From the NCBI RefSeq assembly GCF_014649115.1, contig NZ_BMSK01000001.1, positions 186,001 through 250,000 on the forward strand: DNA of 64,000 nt. The letters are read 5' to 3'. Both the position numbers and the translations under genes were made by a program. The notes beneath the pieces are model-generated. The model saw nothing but the letters and a program-made list of their open reading frames with translations, did not search any database and was not told the DNA's origin. This stretch comes from Streptomyces eurythermus. Lineage in GTDB: Bacteria > Actinomycetota > Actinomycetes > Streptomycetales > Streptomycetaceae. Positions 52,120 through 60,430 of the stretch are shown piece by piece. Each line of letters opens with the position of its first letter. Positions within the stretch are counted from its first letter, which is position 1.

Positions 52120-52770
52120 GTGAAGCCGGAGAAACGCGCACCCCTGGACCGTGGACGAGTCGCCGACACGGCCTTGCGGCTGCTGAACGAGGTCGGCCTG
52201 GAAGGGCTGACCCTGCGGGCCATCGCGCGCGAACTGGACGTGAAGGCGCCCGCGCTGTACTGGCACTTCAAGGACAAGCAGGCGCTGCTGGACGAGATGG
52301 CCACCGAGATGTACCGGCGGATGGCCGCCGGGGCCGCGCTCGACCCCGCCGACACCTGGCGGGAGCGGCTGCTGAAGATCAACCGGGGACTGCGCGGCGC
52401 GCTGCTCGGCTACCGCGACGGCGCCCGGGTCTTCAGCGGCTCACGCTTCACCGGCGCGGACCACGGCCCCGAACTGGAGGCCAACCTGCGGCTGCTCACG
52501 GAGTCCGGCCTCACCCTCGCCCAGGCCGTGCACGCGGGCCGCACCACGCACCTGTACACCCTCGGCTTCGTCACCGAGGAACAGGGGGTGCGGCCGCACC
52601 CGGACGAGCGCCGCGAGGGCTACGACGTCGCGGAACGCGCCCGGCGGCTGGCCGGGTACCCGCTGGCCGCCGAGGCCGGGAAGCTGCTCTTCGACGACTA
52701 CGACCAGCAGTTCGAGGAGGGCCTGGAGCTGCTCATCGCGGGGATCGCGGCGCGGTACGGGGCCGGCTGA
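52120..52770 (+). CDS. TetR-family regulator (TetR_C type)
   Basis: A 216-residue repressor. The helix-turn-helix is at about 11-56 (ADTALRLLNEVGLEGLTLRAIARELDVKAPALYWHFKDKQALLDEMATEMYRRM), followed by a C-terminal domain like that of the tetracycline repressor group. Histidines in its middle (AVHAGRTTHLYTLGFV) occupy positions often used for ligand binding. GTG start at 52120. It probably represses itself and the divergent FAD monooxygenase through CTTAAC-type operators. Confidence 0.9.
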   Translation: MKPEKRAPLDRGRVADTALRLLNEVGLEGLTLRAIARELDVKAPALYWHFKDKQALLDEMATEMYRRMAAGAALDPADTWRERLLKINRGLRGALLGYRDGARVFSGSRFTGADHGPELEANLRLLTESGLTLAQAVHAGRTTHLYTLGFVTEEQGVRPHPDERREGYDVAERARRLAGYPLAAEAGKLLFDDYDQQFEEGLELLIAGIAARYGAG

Positions 52771-52894
52771 ACCCGGCTGCACGGGGACAGCCGCCACCTC
52801 GCGTTCACCCGGTGTTCCGGCGGACGTCGCCCCCTGGCGTGGAGCGCTTTCTACGGTCGCTCCGACCCGCCCCTGAGAGAGCCCAGGTGTCCGT

Positions 52895-53881
52895 GTGACC
52901 AACCGTTCCCCGCGACTGTCGGTGATCATCCCCTGCTTCAATGTCGAGGGCTATATCCCGGAGACCGTCGCCAGCTGCGTCCACAACGCCCGCAGTGACT
53001 TCGAGTTCCTGTTCGTCGAGGACCGCTCGACCAAGGACCACACGTACGAGGCGCTGCTGGAACTGACGAAGCGGCTGCCGAACAGCAGAGTGATCCGGCA
53101 CGAGCGGAACGGCGGGCTGGCCACCGCGCGCAACACCGGCATCGACGCCGCGGAAGGCCGCTACCTCACCTTCCTCGACGGCGACGACTGGCTCGCCCCC
53201 GGCTACCTGGCCGACCTGGTGGAGTGGATCGAACGGCTCGACGTCGACTTCGTGCGCACCGACCACGTCCAGGTCACCGGCGTCAACCGCATGGTCCACC
53301 GGGCCCCCGAAGGCCGCCGGCACACCCCGCTCGACCCCCGCACCTCCATCCTCCCGGTGGACGACACCACGATGGTCGACTACCCCTACGCCTGGGCCGG
53401 CGTCTACCACCGCCGCCTCCTCGACCGCGGGATGCTCCGCTTCCACGACGGGCTGCGCACCGCCGAGGACCGGCCCTGGATCTGGGACCTGCACCGCAGG
53501 GCCGAGTCCTACGCCGTCGCCAGCCTGCGCGGCGTCTTCTACCGCAGGGGCGTGGCCAGTTCGCTGACCCAGATCGGTGACGTGCGCCAGCTGGACTTCT
53601 TCCGCTCCTTCGACCTGGTCCTCGGCGAACTCGCCGACGACCCGGAGGCGCACCGGCTGCGCAAGAAGGCGCTGCGCAACTACTGCGTCGTCATCGCCCA
53701 CCAGCTCCTGCAACGCGACCGGTTCGAGCGCAGCGTCGCCGCCGAGCTGCGGCGGCGGGCCGGCGAGGTGCTGGACCGGATGACGGAGGAGGAGCTGAAC
53801 GAGGCCCTCCTCGGCATGGGCGAGGAGCGGGTCGACGTCCTGCGGCGCATACGCGGCGGAATGAAGGGAGTCGCGGCATGA
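52895..53881 (+). CDS. GT2-family glycosyltransferase (pair 1)
   Basis: A 328-residue cytosolic glycosyltransferase of GT-A fold, family 2. LSVIIPCFNVEGYIPETVASC, FLFVEDRSTKDHT, HERNGGLATARNTGIDAAEGRYLTFLDGDDWLAPGY (with the metal-binding DxD) and the acceptor-side block AEDRPWIWDLHR are clear. The first acidic motif reads VEDRST rather than the usual VDDxS. Its stop overlaps the next gene (ATGA), so it works with the polysialyltransferase-like protein. Highly similar to the gene at 57918-58895. It probably adds a sugar to a surface polymer carried on the membrane. Confidence 0.88.
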   Translation: MTNRSPRLSVIIPCFNVEGYIPETVASCVHNARSDFEFLFVEDRSTKDHTYEALLELTKRLPNSRVIRHERNGGLATARNTGIDAAEGRYLTFLDGDDWLAPGYLADLVEWIERLDVDFVRTDHVQVTGVNRMVHRAPEGRRHTPLDPRTSILPVDDTTMVDYPYAWAGVYHRRLLDRGMLRFHDGLRTAEDRPWIWDLHRRAESYAVASLRGVFYRRGVASSLTQIGDVRQLDFFRSFDLVLGELADDPEAHRLRKKALRNYCVVIAHQLLQRDRFERSVAAELRRRAGEVLDRMTEEELNEALLGMGEERVDVLRRIRGGMKGVAA

Positions 53882-55227
53882 GCGGCACCACCCAGATCTT
53901 CTTCTCGGCCACCCAGTACGCGGCCGCCACCGTCACCGCCGCCCTGCGCGCCGGGCTCTTCGGCCCCCGCTCCGAACACCGCCGGATCCTCGTCGTCAGC
54001 AACACCGCGGCCGTGCCCGAGGTCGGCACCCCGCTGGACCGGATGGCCGGATTCGAGCGGATACGCCCGGAGTTCGACGAGGTCCGCTCCTGGAACGAGT
54101 TCATAGCACCGCACCACCCGGCGGGCTGGTCACCGCGCGGCCAGGACCTGGTGATGTGGGAGAAGGCCGTACGCCTCGCCTGGAAGCTCGGCGACGAGCC
54201 GGTCGAGATCGCCTGCGAGTCCATCCAGGCGAACCCCTCCCGCGCGGTCGCCGACATCTTCGCCGACAGCCCGATCCATGTGTACGCCGACGGCCTGATG
54301 AGCTACGGCCCCACCCGCAACCGCATCCCGCACGGCATGAGCAGCCGCATCGCCCGGGTGCTGCACCTCGACCTGATACCCGGGCTGCGCCCGATGCTCC
54401 TGGCCGAGTACGGGGTCCGGCCCGAACCCGTGCCGAACGAGGCCATCGTGGACGTGCTCGCCCGGATCGGGGAGGCGGGCGCCGCGATCCTCGCCGACCG
54501 GCTCCCCGCCGAGCACCGCCCCACCGCCGTACTGCTCGGCCAGTACCTCTCGGCCATCGACCTGATCACCCAGGACGAGGAGGAGGAACTCCACGTCCGC
54601 ATGGTGCGCGCCGCCGCCCGCGCCGGGCACCGCGCCGTGCTCTTCAAGCCCCACCCCAGCGCACCCGCCGTCTACAACACCTCGCTGGAAGAGACGGCGA
54701 GGGACCTCGGGATCCGGCTGACCGTCCTGAGCGAACCCGTGCTCGCCGAGACCGTCTTCGCCCACCTGAAGCCGGAGCTGGTCATCGGCTGCTTCTCCAC
54801 CGCGCTGATGACGGCCGCCGCCTTCTACGGCATCCCGGTCGCCCGGGTCGGCACCGAGCTGCTCCTGGAACGCATCACGCCGTACGAGAACAGCAACCGC
54901 GTCCCGCTCACCCTCATCGACGCCGCCCTGCCCGACGCCGAACGCGACACCATCGGGACCCCGCTGCCGCTGGACACGCTGGGCGAGGAACTGGGCCCGC
55001 TGGTGCGCACCGTCGGCTACTGCATGCAGTCCCGCAAGCACCCGGATCTGCGCGAGGAGGCGGCCGCCTGGCTCGCCGCCCACCTCGCCGGGCACCAGCG
55101 GTACTTCAAGAAGCGCCGCCTGACCAGCCTGCGCCTGCCCGGCGGCAGCCCCGTACGGGCCGAGGCACTGCGCCGCCACCCCGCCGTGCGCAAGGCCGTG
55201 CGGCAGATCCGCGCACGCCGCCGGTAG
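53878..55227 (+). CDS. Polysialyltransferase-like protein (pair 1)
   Basis: A 449-residue protein with the three signatures shared by bacterial sialyltransferases of the GT38/GT52/GT80 clan: the D/E-D-G-type motif in YADGLMSYGP (137-139), HP motif in FKPHPS (257-261), and the Ser/Thr motif in GCFSTAL (305-308). It resembles the alpha-2,8-polysialyltransferase Pfam family. It probably transfers a nonulosonic acid (Kdn or sialic-type) from its CMP form, made by the NeuA-like enzyme encoded downstream. Paralogue of 56566-57918. It ends in a basic region (RRHPAVRKAVRQIRARRR), suiting a peripheral membrane enzyme. Confidence 0.8.
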   Translation: MSGTTQIFFSATQYAAATVTAALRAGLFGPRSEHRRILVVSNTAAVPEVGTPLDRMAGFERIRPEFDEVRSWNEFIAPHHPAGWSPRGQDLVMWEKAVRLAWKLGDEPVEIACESIQANPSRAVADIFADSPIHVYADGLMSYGPTRNRIPHGMSSRIARVLHLDLIPGLRPMLLAEYGVRPEPVPNEAIVDVLARIGEAGAAILADRLPAEHRPTAVLLGQYLSAIDLITQDEEEELHVRMVRAAARAGHRAVLFKPHPSAPAVYNTSLEETARDLGIRLTVLSEPVLAETVFAHLKPELVIGCFSTALMTAAAFYGIPVARVGTELLLERITPYENSNRVPLTLIDAALPDAERDTIGTPLPLDTLGEELGPLVRTVGYCMQSRKHPDLREEAAAWLAAHLAGHQRYFKKRRLTSLRLPGGSPVRAEALRRHPAVRKAVRQIRARRR

Positions 55228-56381
55228 GCCGGGGCGGGACACCGGTACGGGCCCTGGCCGACGGCGCGGAAAGCGCCCGCTTCAGCCACGGGCCCACCGG
55301 GCGTTCCACGAACCGGTGCAGCAGCCAGGCCAGCCCCAGCAGCCCGGCCACCGTCACGCCGAGCGTCGGCCACGGGCCGAACCCCAGGTCCTGGCGCACC
55401 ACCCGGATGACGAACCAGCCCAGGTGTTCGTGGATCAGATAGAAGGGGTACGTCAGCGCCCCCGCCGCCGTCAGCAGGCGCCGGTCCGCCCACCGTGGCC
55501 GGCCCAGCGCCACCACCGCCACGGCCGCGAAGGCGAGCGTGACGACCGCCTGGATGACGTACGGATCCCGGTGGAAGTCGCCGCCCTGGGCGCCGGGGTT
55601 GCCACAGGCCCGTCACGCAGGAGCGCTGGCCGAGCAGCCAGGAGACCGCGACGATCCCCCACAGCAGCGGGTCGCCGCCGTGGCGGTGGACGAGGTACAG
55701 CGCCAGACCGCCGATGAAGAAGGGGGCGTGCTCGGGCATCACCAGCTCGTCCACGAGGGGATCACGGGCGACCCGGGCCAGCACGCCGGCCAGGGTCCAC
55801 AGGCCGCAGAACAGCACCACCCTGCGGTAGGTGACCCCGCGCCGGACCACGCACAGGGCGAACAGCACGTAGAAGCGCGCCTCGGCCCACAGCGTCCAGC
55901 ACACGCCCAGCACCCGGGGCGCCCCCAGGGGCTGTTGCAGCATCGTCAGGTTGACCAGGAACTCGTCCGGCCGCGGCGGGCGCACGACGGCCGGCAGCAG
56001 CAGACAGGCTCCGGTGACCAGCAGCAGCGCGGCCCAGTACGCCGGGTACAGCCGGGCGACGCGGGAGCGGAAGAACTGGCCGGGGGTCCGCCCCCAGCTG
56101 CTCATGCAGATCACGAAGCCGCTGATGACGAAGAAGAACTGCACGCCCAGACAGCCGTAGACGGCGGCCCGGGAGAGCACGGGGAAGAGCCGGCCGGGGG
56201 ACTCCTGCCACGCGCCGGCCACCGGGCCGCCGCGCCCGGCGAAGTGGTAGAGGCAGACCATCAGCGCGGCGAGCAGCCGCAGACCGTCCAGCGCCCGCAG
56301 CCGGGAGGCGGGCCGGTGCGGCCCGGCGGCGGGAGCGGGCTCCTTCGGGGTGGCGGGCAGGGCGAGGTCGGACGCGTGCAT
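55106..56381 (-). pseudogene. Acyltransferase-3 family protein, frameshifted
   Basis: The minus-strand frame from ATG 56381 encodes the N-terminal two thirds of a membrane O-acyltransferase (RLRALDGLRLLAALMVCLYHFAG, the active-site His region; GVQFFFVISGFVICMSS; SRVARLYPAYW). After VSWLLGQRSCVT the frame loses homology. The rest (DPYVIQAVVTL, ALTYPFYLIHEHLGW, LHRFVERPVG) continues in another frame to 55106. Removing one base at the CCC at 55609-55611 would restore a 424-residue protein with about ten helices. It is either a true mutation or a sequencing error. The 3' end overlaps the convergent gene by 122 bp. The likely role is O-acetylation of the surface polymer. Confidence 0.8.
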
Positions 56382-56536
56382 CGCGGGACCCTCCGCGTGG
56401 GGGACGGACGGGGCCTCGTACCGCGCGGGTACGTGGGCGCCGGACGTCTACCCGGGTACGCGCGGTCCCTCCCGCCGGCCGCACACCTGTCGCCGGGATG
56501 ACGTAACGCGCCGGACGGTGACACGGGAACGGAGAA

Positions 56537-56560
56537 CCCCCGCCCCCGGCGGGGCGGGGG
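56537..56560 (-). terminator. Terminator of the second GT2/polysialyltransferase pair
   Basis: A 10-bp perfect GC stem (56537-56546 with 56551-56560) and 4-base loop, six bases after the minus-strand stop at 56566, followed by TTCTCC on that strand. Confidence 0.7.
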
Positions 56561-56565
56561 CCGGC

Positions 56566-57918
56566 TCAGCGTCTGGGGCGCGGGGTGAGCGCGCGGGCCC
56601 GGCGGGCGAGCCTGCGCACGGTCGCGTTGCGCGGGATGAACGCCAGCTGCGCGGGCACCGCACCCGGCAGGGCCAGCGCGGTCAGCCGGCGGCGCTTGAA
56701 GTAACGCCAGGTGTCCGCGTCCAGGTGCCGGGCGAGGTAGCTCTCGGCGGCACCCCGCAGCCCCGGGTAGATCTTGGGCTGCATGGCGAAGCCCACCGCG
56801 CCGAGCAGCGCGGCCAGTTCGTCCACCCGTTCCCGCGAGGGCGGGCGCCAGCCGGACACGGCGGCGGCGTCGCCGAGGTCGGGCAGCAGCGCGTCGGCGA
56901 TGGTGACCGGGACCCGGTTGCTGTTCTGGTAGGGCGCGAGCCGGGCCAGGACGGTGTCCGTGCCCACCCGGGCGACGGGCAGGCCGTAGAACGTGGCCGC
57001 CGTGAACAGCGCGGTGGAGAAGCAGCCGACGACCAGCGCGGGACGCAGCCGCTGGAAGGCCACCTCGGCGAGCACCGGCACGTCCAGCAGGGTCAGTCCG
57101 GCACCGAGCCGCTCCGCCTCCTGCTGGAGCATCCGGGACCAGCGGGCGGGCGCCACCGGGTGCGGCTTGAAGACCAGCTCGCGGTGGCCGAGCGCGACCG
57201 CGCCCCGCACCATCCTCAGGTGCAGCTCCTCCTCCTCGGCGGCGCTGAGGATGTCCAGCGCGGAGAGGTACTGGCCGAGGAGCAGGGCGGGCCGCGGCTC
57301 CCCGGCGCCGGGCAACTCGGTGTCGTCCTCGGCCAGTTCGCCCAGCACCTTCAGGAAGGCCTCGGCGGGCACCAGCTCCGGGCGCACCCCGAACTCGGTC
57401 AGCAGCAGCGGGGTCAGCCCGGGGACCAGGTCGAGGTGGAGCAGGCGCTCGATGCGCGTGCCGACCAACGGGTCGATCTTGTCGCGCGTGGGGCCATAGC
57501 TTATGAGGCCGTCGGCGTAGACGTCGACGGGGGCGCCGGTGAACAGCTGGCACAGCGCGAGTGCCGGGTTGACCTGCACCGACTCCACGGCGAGCCGGAC
57601 CTGGTCGTCGCCGAGCCCCCACAGCAGCCGTACGTACCGCTCCCACATGGGGATGTCGTTGGCGCGCGGGCCCCAGCCGCTGGGGTGCAGGGGAGAGATG
57701 GTCTCGTTCCAGGAGAGCACCCCGTCGAAGCGCTCGGCGATGTGGGTGAAGCCCGGCATGCGGTCCACGGACGGTGTGGTCTCGGGATTGGCCGCGTTGT
57801 TGGTGACCAGCAGCAGCCGGCGGTCGGCCGGCCCGAACAGGCCGGCGTCGAGGGCGGCGGCCAGGGTGGCCGCCCCGTACAGCGTCGACGCGCAGAAGAT
57901 GTGGGTGGTACGGGGCAT
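56566..57918 (-). CDS. Polysialyltransferase-like protein (pair 2)
   Basis: A 450-residue paralogue of 53878-55227. It carries the same three signatures: YADGLISYGP, FKPHPVAP and GCFSTALFTA, plus a matching N-terminus (TTHIFCASTLYGAATLAAAL) and basic C-terminus. The ATG at 57918 overlaps the stop of the GT2 gene (TGATG). It should act on the same or a related nonulosonic-acid polymer. Two copies could make alternating linkages or modify different acceptors. The residue after HP is Val rather than Ser as in copy 1. Confidence 0.8.
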   Translation of the reverse strand: MPRTTHIFCASTLYGAATLAAALDAGLFGPADRRLLLVTNNAANPETTPSVDRMPGFTHIAERFDGVLSWNETISPLHPSGWGPRANDIPMWERYVRLLWGLGDDQVRLAVESVQVNPALALCQLFTGAPVDVYADGLISYGPTRDKIDPLVGTRIERLLHLDLVPGLTPLLLTEFGVRPELVPAEAFLKVLGELAEDDTELPGAGEPRPALLLGQYLSALDILSAAEEEELHLRMVRGAVALGHRELVFKPHPVAPARWSRMLQQEAERLGAGLTLLDVPVLAEVAFQRLRPALVVGCFSTALFTAATFYGLPVARVGTDTVLARLAPYQNSNRVPVTIADALLPDLGDAAAVSGWRPPSRERVDELAALLGAVGFAMQPKIYPGLRGAAESYLARHLDADTWRYFKRRRLTALALPGAVPAQLAFIPRNATVRRLARRARALTPRPRR

Positions 57919-58895
57919 CAGACGGTCACCGTCCGGGCGGCCGTGGGCCGGCGCCGCAGTCGCCGCAACCGGCCCGCGCGCTGGGCGTCCATCGAGTCCA
58001 TGACCTGCGCCAGCACGTCCTGCGGGAGTCTCTTCAGCGCGGCTGCGCTCAGCGAACGCAATTGTCGGGCCACGGCGGGTTCGAACCTCTCGATCGATCC
58101 GAGGTGATGGGCCATGATCGCGCAATAGGTGCGCACGGCCTTCGGCAGCAGCTTATCGGCCTCGGGATCGCGCGCCGTTTCCTCGATCACCTGGTCGAAC
58201 GCGCGAATGAAATCCAATTGCCGGACGTCACCGATCTGGGTGAGCGACGAGGCGACGCCGCGCCGGTAGTACACGCCGAGCAGGCCGAGGGCGGCGAAGG
58301 AATCCGCCTCGCGGTGCAGTTTCCAGATCCACGGCCGGTCCTCGGCCGTGCGCAGCCCGTGGGTGAAGTGCAGCAGGCCCCGGTCGACCAGCCGGCGGTG
58401 GTAGATGCCCGCCCAGGCGTACGCGTAGTCGACGGAGGTGGAGCGGTCGGCGGGCAGGATCGCCTCCCGCGGGTTCAGCACCACACCGCGGCGGCCCTGC
58501 GGCACCCGGTGGATGGCGCGGGCCCGTCCGGTGCACTGGACGTGGTCGGTGCGGATGAAGTCGCAGCCCAACTCGTCCATCGCGGCGACCAGTTGGGGGT
58601 AGTAGCCGGGGGCGAGCCAGTCGTCGCCGTCGAGGAATGTCAGGTACTCCCCGCGGGCCCGGTCGATACCGGTGTTGCGCGCGGTGGCCAGCCCTCCGTT
58701 CCGCTCGTGTCTGACCAGGACCGCGCCGGGCAGTTCGCGCTCCGCGCGGGCGAGGATCTCCGGTGTCTCGTCGCGCGAACAGTCGTCGACGAGAATGAAT
58801 TCGAAATCCTCACGTGTGTTCGCACGCAGGCTCTTCAGAGTGTCTGGCGCGTAGTGCTGGACGTTGTAGAAGGGCACGATGACCGAGAGCTTCAC
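57918..58895 (-). CDS. GT2-family glycosyltransferase (pair 2)
   Basis: A 325-residue GT2 glycosyltransferase, strongly similar to 52895-53881 throughout (HERNGGLATARNTGID, YLTFLDGDDWLAPGY, TDHVQ, YAWAGIYHRRL, LRTAEDRPWIWKLHRE, YYRRGVASSLTQIGDVRQLDF). Here the first acidic motif is the canonical VDDCSRDET. The GTG at 58895 was chosen because the domain starts at KLSVIVPFYN. Longer starts add unconserved sequence. It is first of a two-gene operon with the polysialyltransferase-like gene and divergent from the gene at 59097. Confidence 0.88.
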   Translation of the reverse strand: MKLSVIVPFYNVQHYAPDTLKSLRANTREDFEFILVDDCSRDETPEILARAERELPGAVLVRHERNGGLATARNTGIDRARGEYLTFLDGDDWLAPGYYPQLVAAMDELGCDFIRTDHVQCTGRARAIHRVPQGRRGVVLNPREAILPADRSTSVDYAYAWAGIYHRRLVDRGLLHFTHGLRTAEDRPWIWKLHREADSFAALGLLGVYYRRGVASSLTQIGDVRQLDFIRAFDQVIEETARDPEADKLLPKAVRTYCAIMAHHLGSIERFEPAVARQLRSLSAAALKRLPQDVLAQVMDSMDAQRAGRLRRLRRRPTAARTVTV

Positions 58896-59096
58896 CACGC
58901 GGACGACGGTAGAGGGAAGCCCGGCCCGCATTCTGGCCGACTGCTTGATTTCCGGTGAACTACGCGTGGCAATGCGGTGAACCACGCTGTTTTTTCACCC
59001 GAACACGCGCCGGTTCGCCTTTCGGCGATGTGCTGTTAACCGTTTGTTGTATTCCGGTTGGGCGGTTCCTCTCCCACGCTTCCTAGCGTCTTCGAC

Positions 59097-60407
59097 GTGC
59101 CAGTAAGTGCTACGAAGTCCCTGCGGGTCGCCGTCCTCGCGGACTCCGACACCCGGTGGAAGTGGGGCGCGCTCACCGCGCGCCGGCTCACTCCCCCGGC
59201 TGCCGAGGTCCGGCTCGACGGCTACCTCCTGCGCGGACGCGCCACCCCGACCGCCCGCCAGCTGGAGGAGGTCGGCGTCCGCGCGGACTCCCTGCGCGAG
59301 GTCACCGGCGTCGAGTTCCTGCGCGAGATGGGCGGGGCGGCGCCCGACATCCTCGTCCTCGCCCTGGTCGGCGGCGGTGTCCAGGCGATGCTGCACGGGC
59401 TGCGCGCCGCCTGGGGCTCCGGGAAACGGCCCGTGGTCGTCACCGGCTACGTCGGCGTCGTCTACGAAAAGCTCGCCGACGGACTGCTGCTGCGGCACGG
59501 CGCGGACCTCGTCCTCGCCAACTCCCGCCACGACGCCGACCGGTTCCGGGCCGTGTACGAGGGCGTGGGCGCCGACGCCTCCGCGGTCACCGAGGTCGCG
59601 CTGCCCTTCCTCGGCGGAGCCCCGTACACCGGCGAACACGACCCGTACACCGTGGTGTTCGCCGCCCAGCCGTCCGTACCGGACAACCGCCGCGACCGGA
59701 CCTACCTGCTGGACCGCCTCATCGAGCACGCCCGCCGCCACCCCGAGCGGGACGTGCTGCTCAAGCTGCGCTCCAAGCCCGGCGAACACACCACCCACAT
59801 CGAGGAACTGCCGTACCAGAAGCTGGCCCAGGGCAAGGACCTGCCCGCCAACTTCCGTCTGGTCTACGGCCACATGGGCGAGGTGCTCGACCGCACCGAC
59901 CTGCTGGTCACGGTCAGCTCCACCGCCGCCCTGGAGGCCCTGCACCGCCGTATCCCCACCGCCGTCCTCACCGACCTCGGGGTGCGCGAGGTGCTCGGCA
60001 ACCACCACTTCACCGGCTCCGGCTGCCTCGCCTCCTGGGACCAGCTGGACGCCGGGCACCGGCCGGCCCCCGACGAGGAGTGGGTGGCCCGGCAGGGCGT
60101 CGCCGCCGACGGCTCCTACGCCACCGCCTTCGACGCGGCCCGCGAACGCATCGCGAAGCTCCTCGTCCGGCCCGGCGGACTGCCGCCCCTCGCCCCCTAC
60201 TACACCCCCGAGACCGCGCCCGGCTATCTGCCCGGCATCCTCGCCCGCCACCACCTCGGCCCCGACGGCGTCCCGCTGCCCGGCGCGCCCGCCGCCGACA
60301 GGTCGCCCGGCCCCGTCCGGCAGATCGTGCGCCGCGCCGCCCGCGGCGCCTACCGGCACGGCGTCCAGCGGGTCGCCCCCGTGATCCGGCGGATGGGCGA
60401 GCTGTGA
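59097..60407 (+). CDS. DUF6716-type putative glycosyltransferase
   Basis: A 436-residue protein that looks like a GT-B fold transferase. An N-terminal Rossmann-like segment (LRVAVLADSDTRWKWG) leads to VVTGYVGVVYEKLADGLLLRHGADLVLANSRHDADRF. The C-terminal half has KLRSKPGEHTTHIEELPYQKL and TDLLVTVSSTAALEALHRRIPTAVLTDLG, like the SS/ST motif of sialyltransferase-type enzymes. It matches what is called DUF6716 in actinobacteria (recalled). GTG 59097 gives the best N-terminus. It is first of the operon with the NeuA- and NeuB-like genes, so it probably builds the nonulosonic polymer. Confidence 0.7.
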   Translation: MPVSATKSLRVAVLADSDTRWKWGALTARRLTPPAAEVRLDGYLLRGRATPTARQLEEVGVRADSLREVTGVEFLREMGGAAPDILVLALVGGGVQAMLHGLRAAWGSGKRPVVVTGYVGVVYEKLADGLLLRHGADLVLANSRHDADRFRAVYEGVGADASAVTEVALPFLGGAPYTGEHDPYTVVFAAQPSVPDNRRDRTYLLDRLIEHARRHPERDVLLKLRSKPGEHTTHIEELPYQKLAQGKDLPANFRLVYGHMGEVLDRTDLLVTVSSTAALEALHRRIPTAVLTDLGVREVLGNHHFTGSGCLASWDQLDAGHRPAPDEEWVARQGVAADGSYATAFDAARERIAKLLVRPGGLPPLAPYYTPETAPGYLPGILARHHLGPDGVPLPGAPAADRSPGPVRQIVRRAARGAYRHGVQRVAPVIRRMGEL

Positions 60408-60430
60408 CCTCATCGCAAGGAGTAGAGCCC

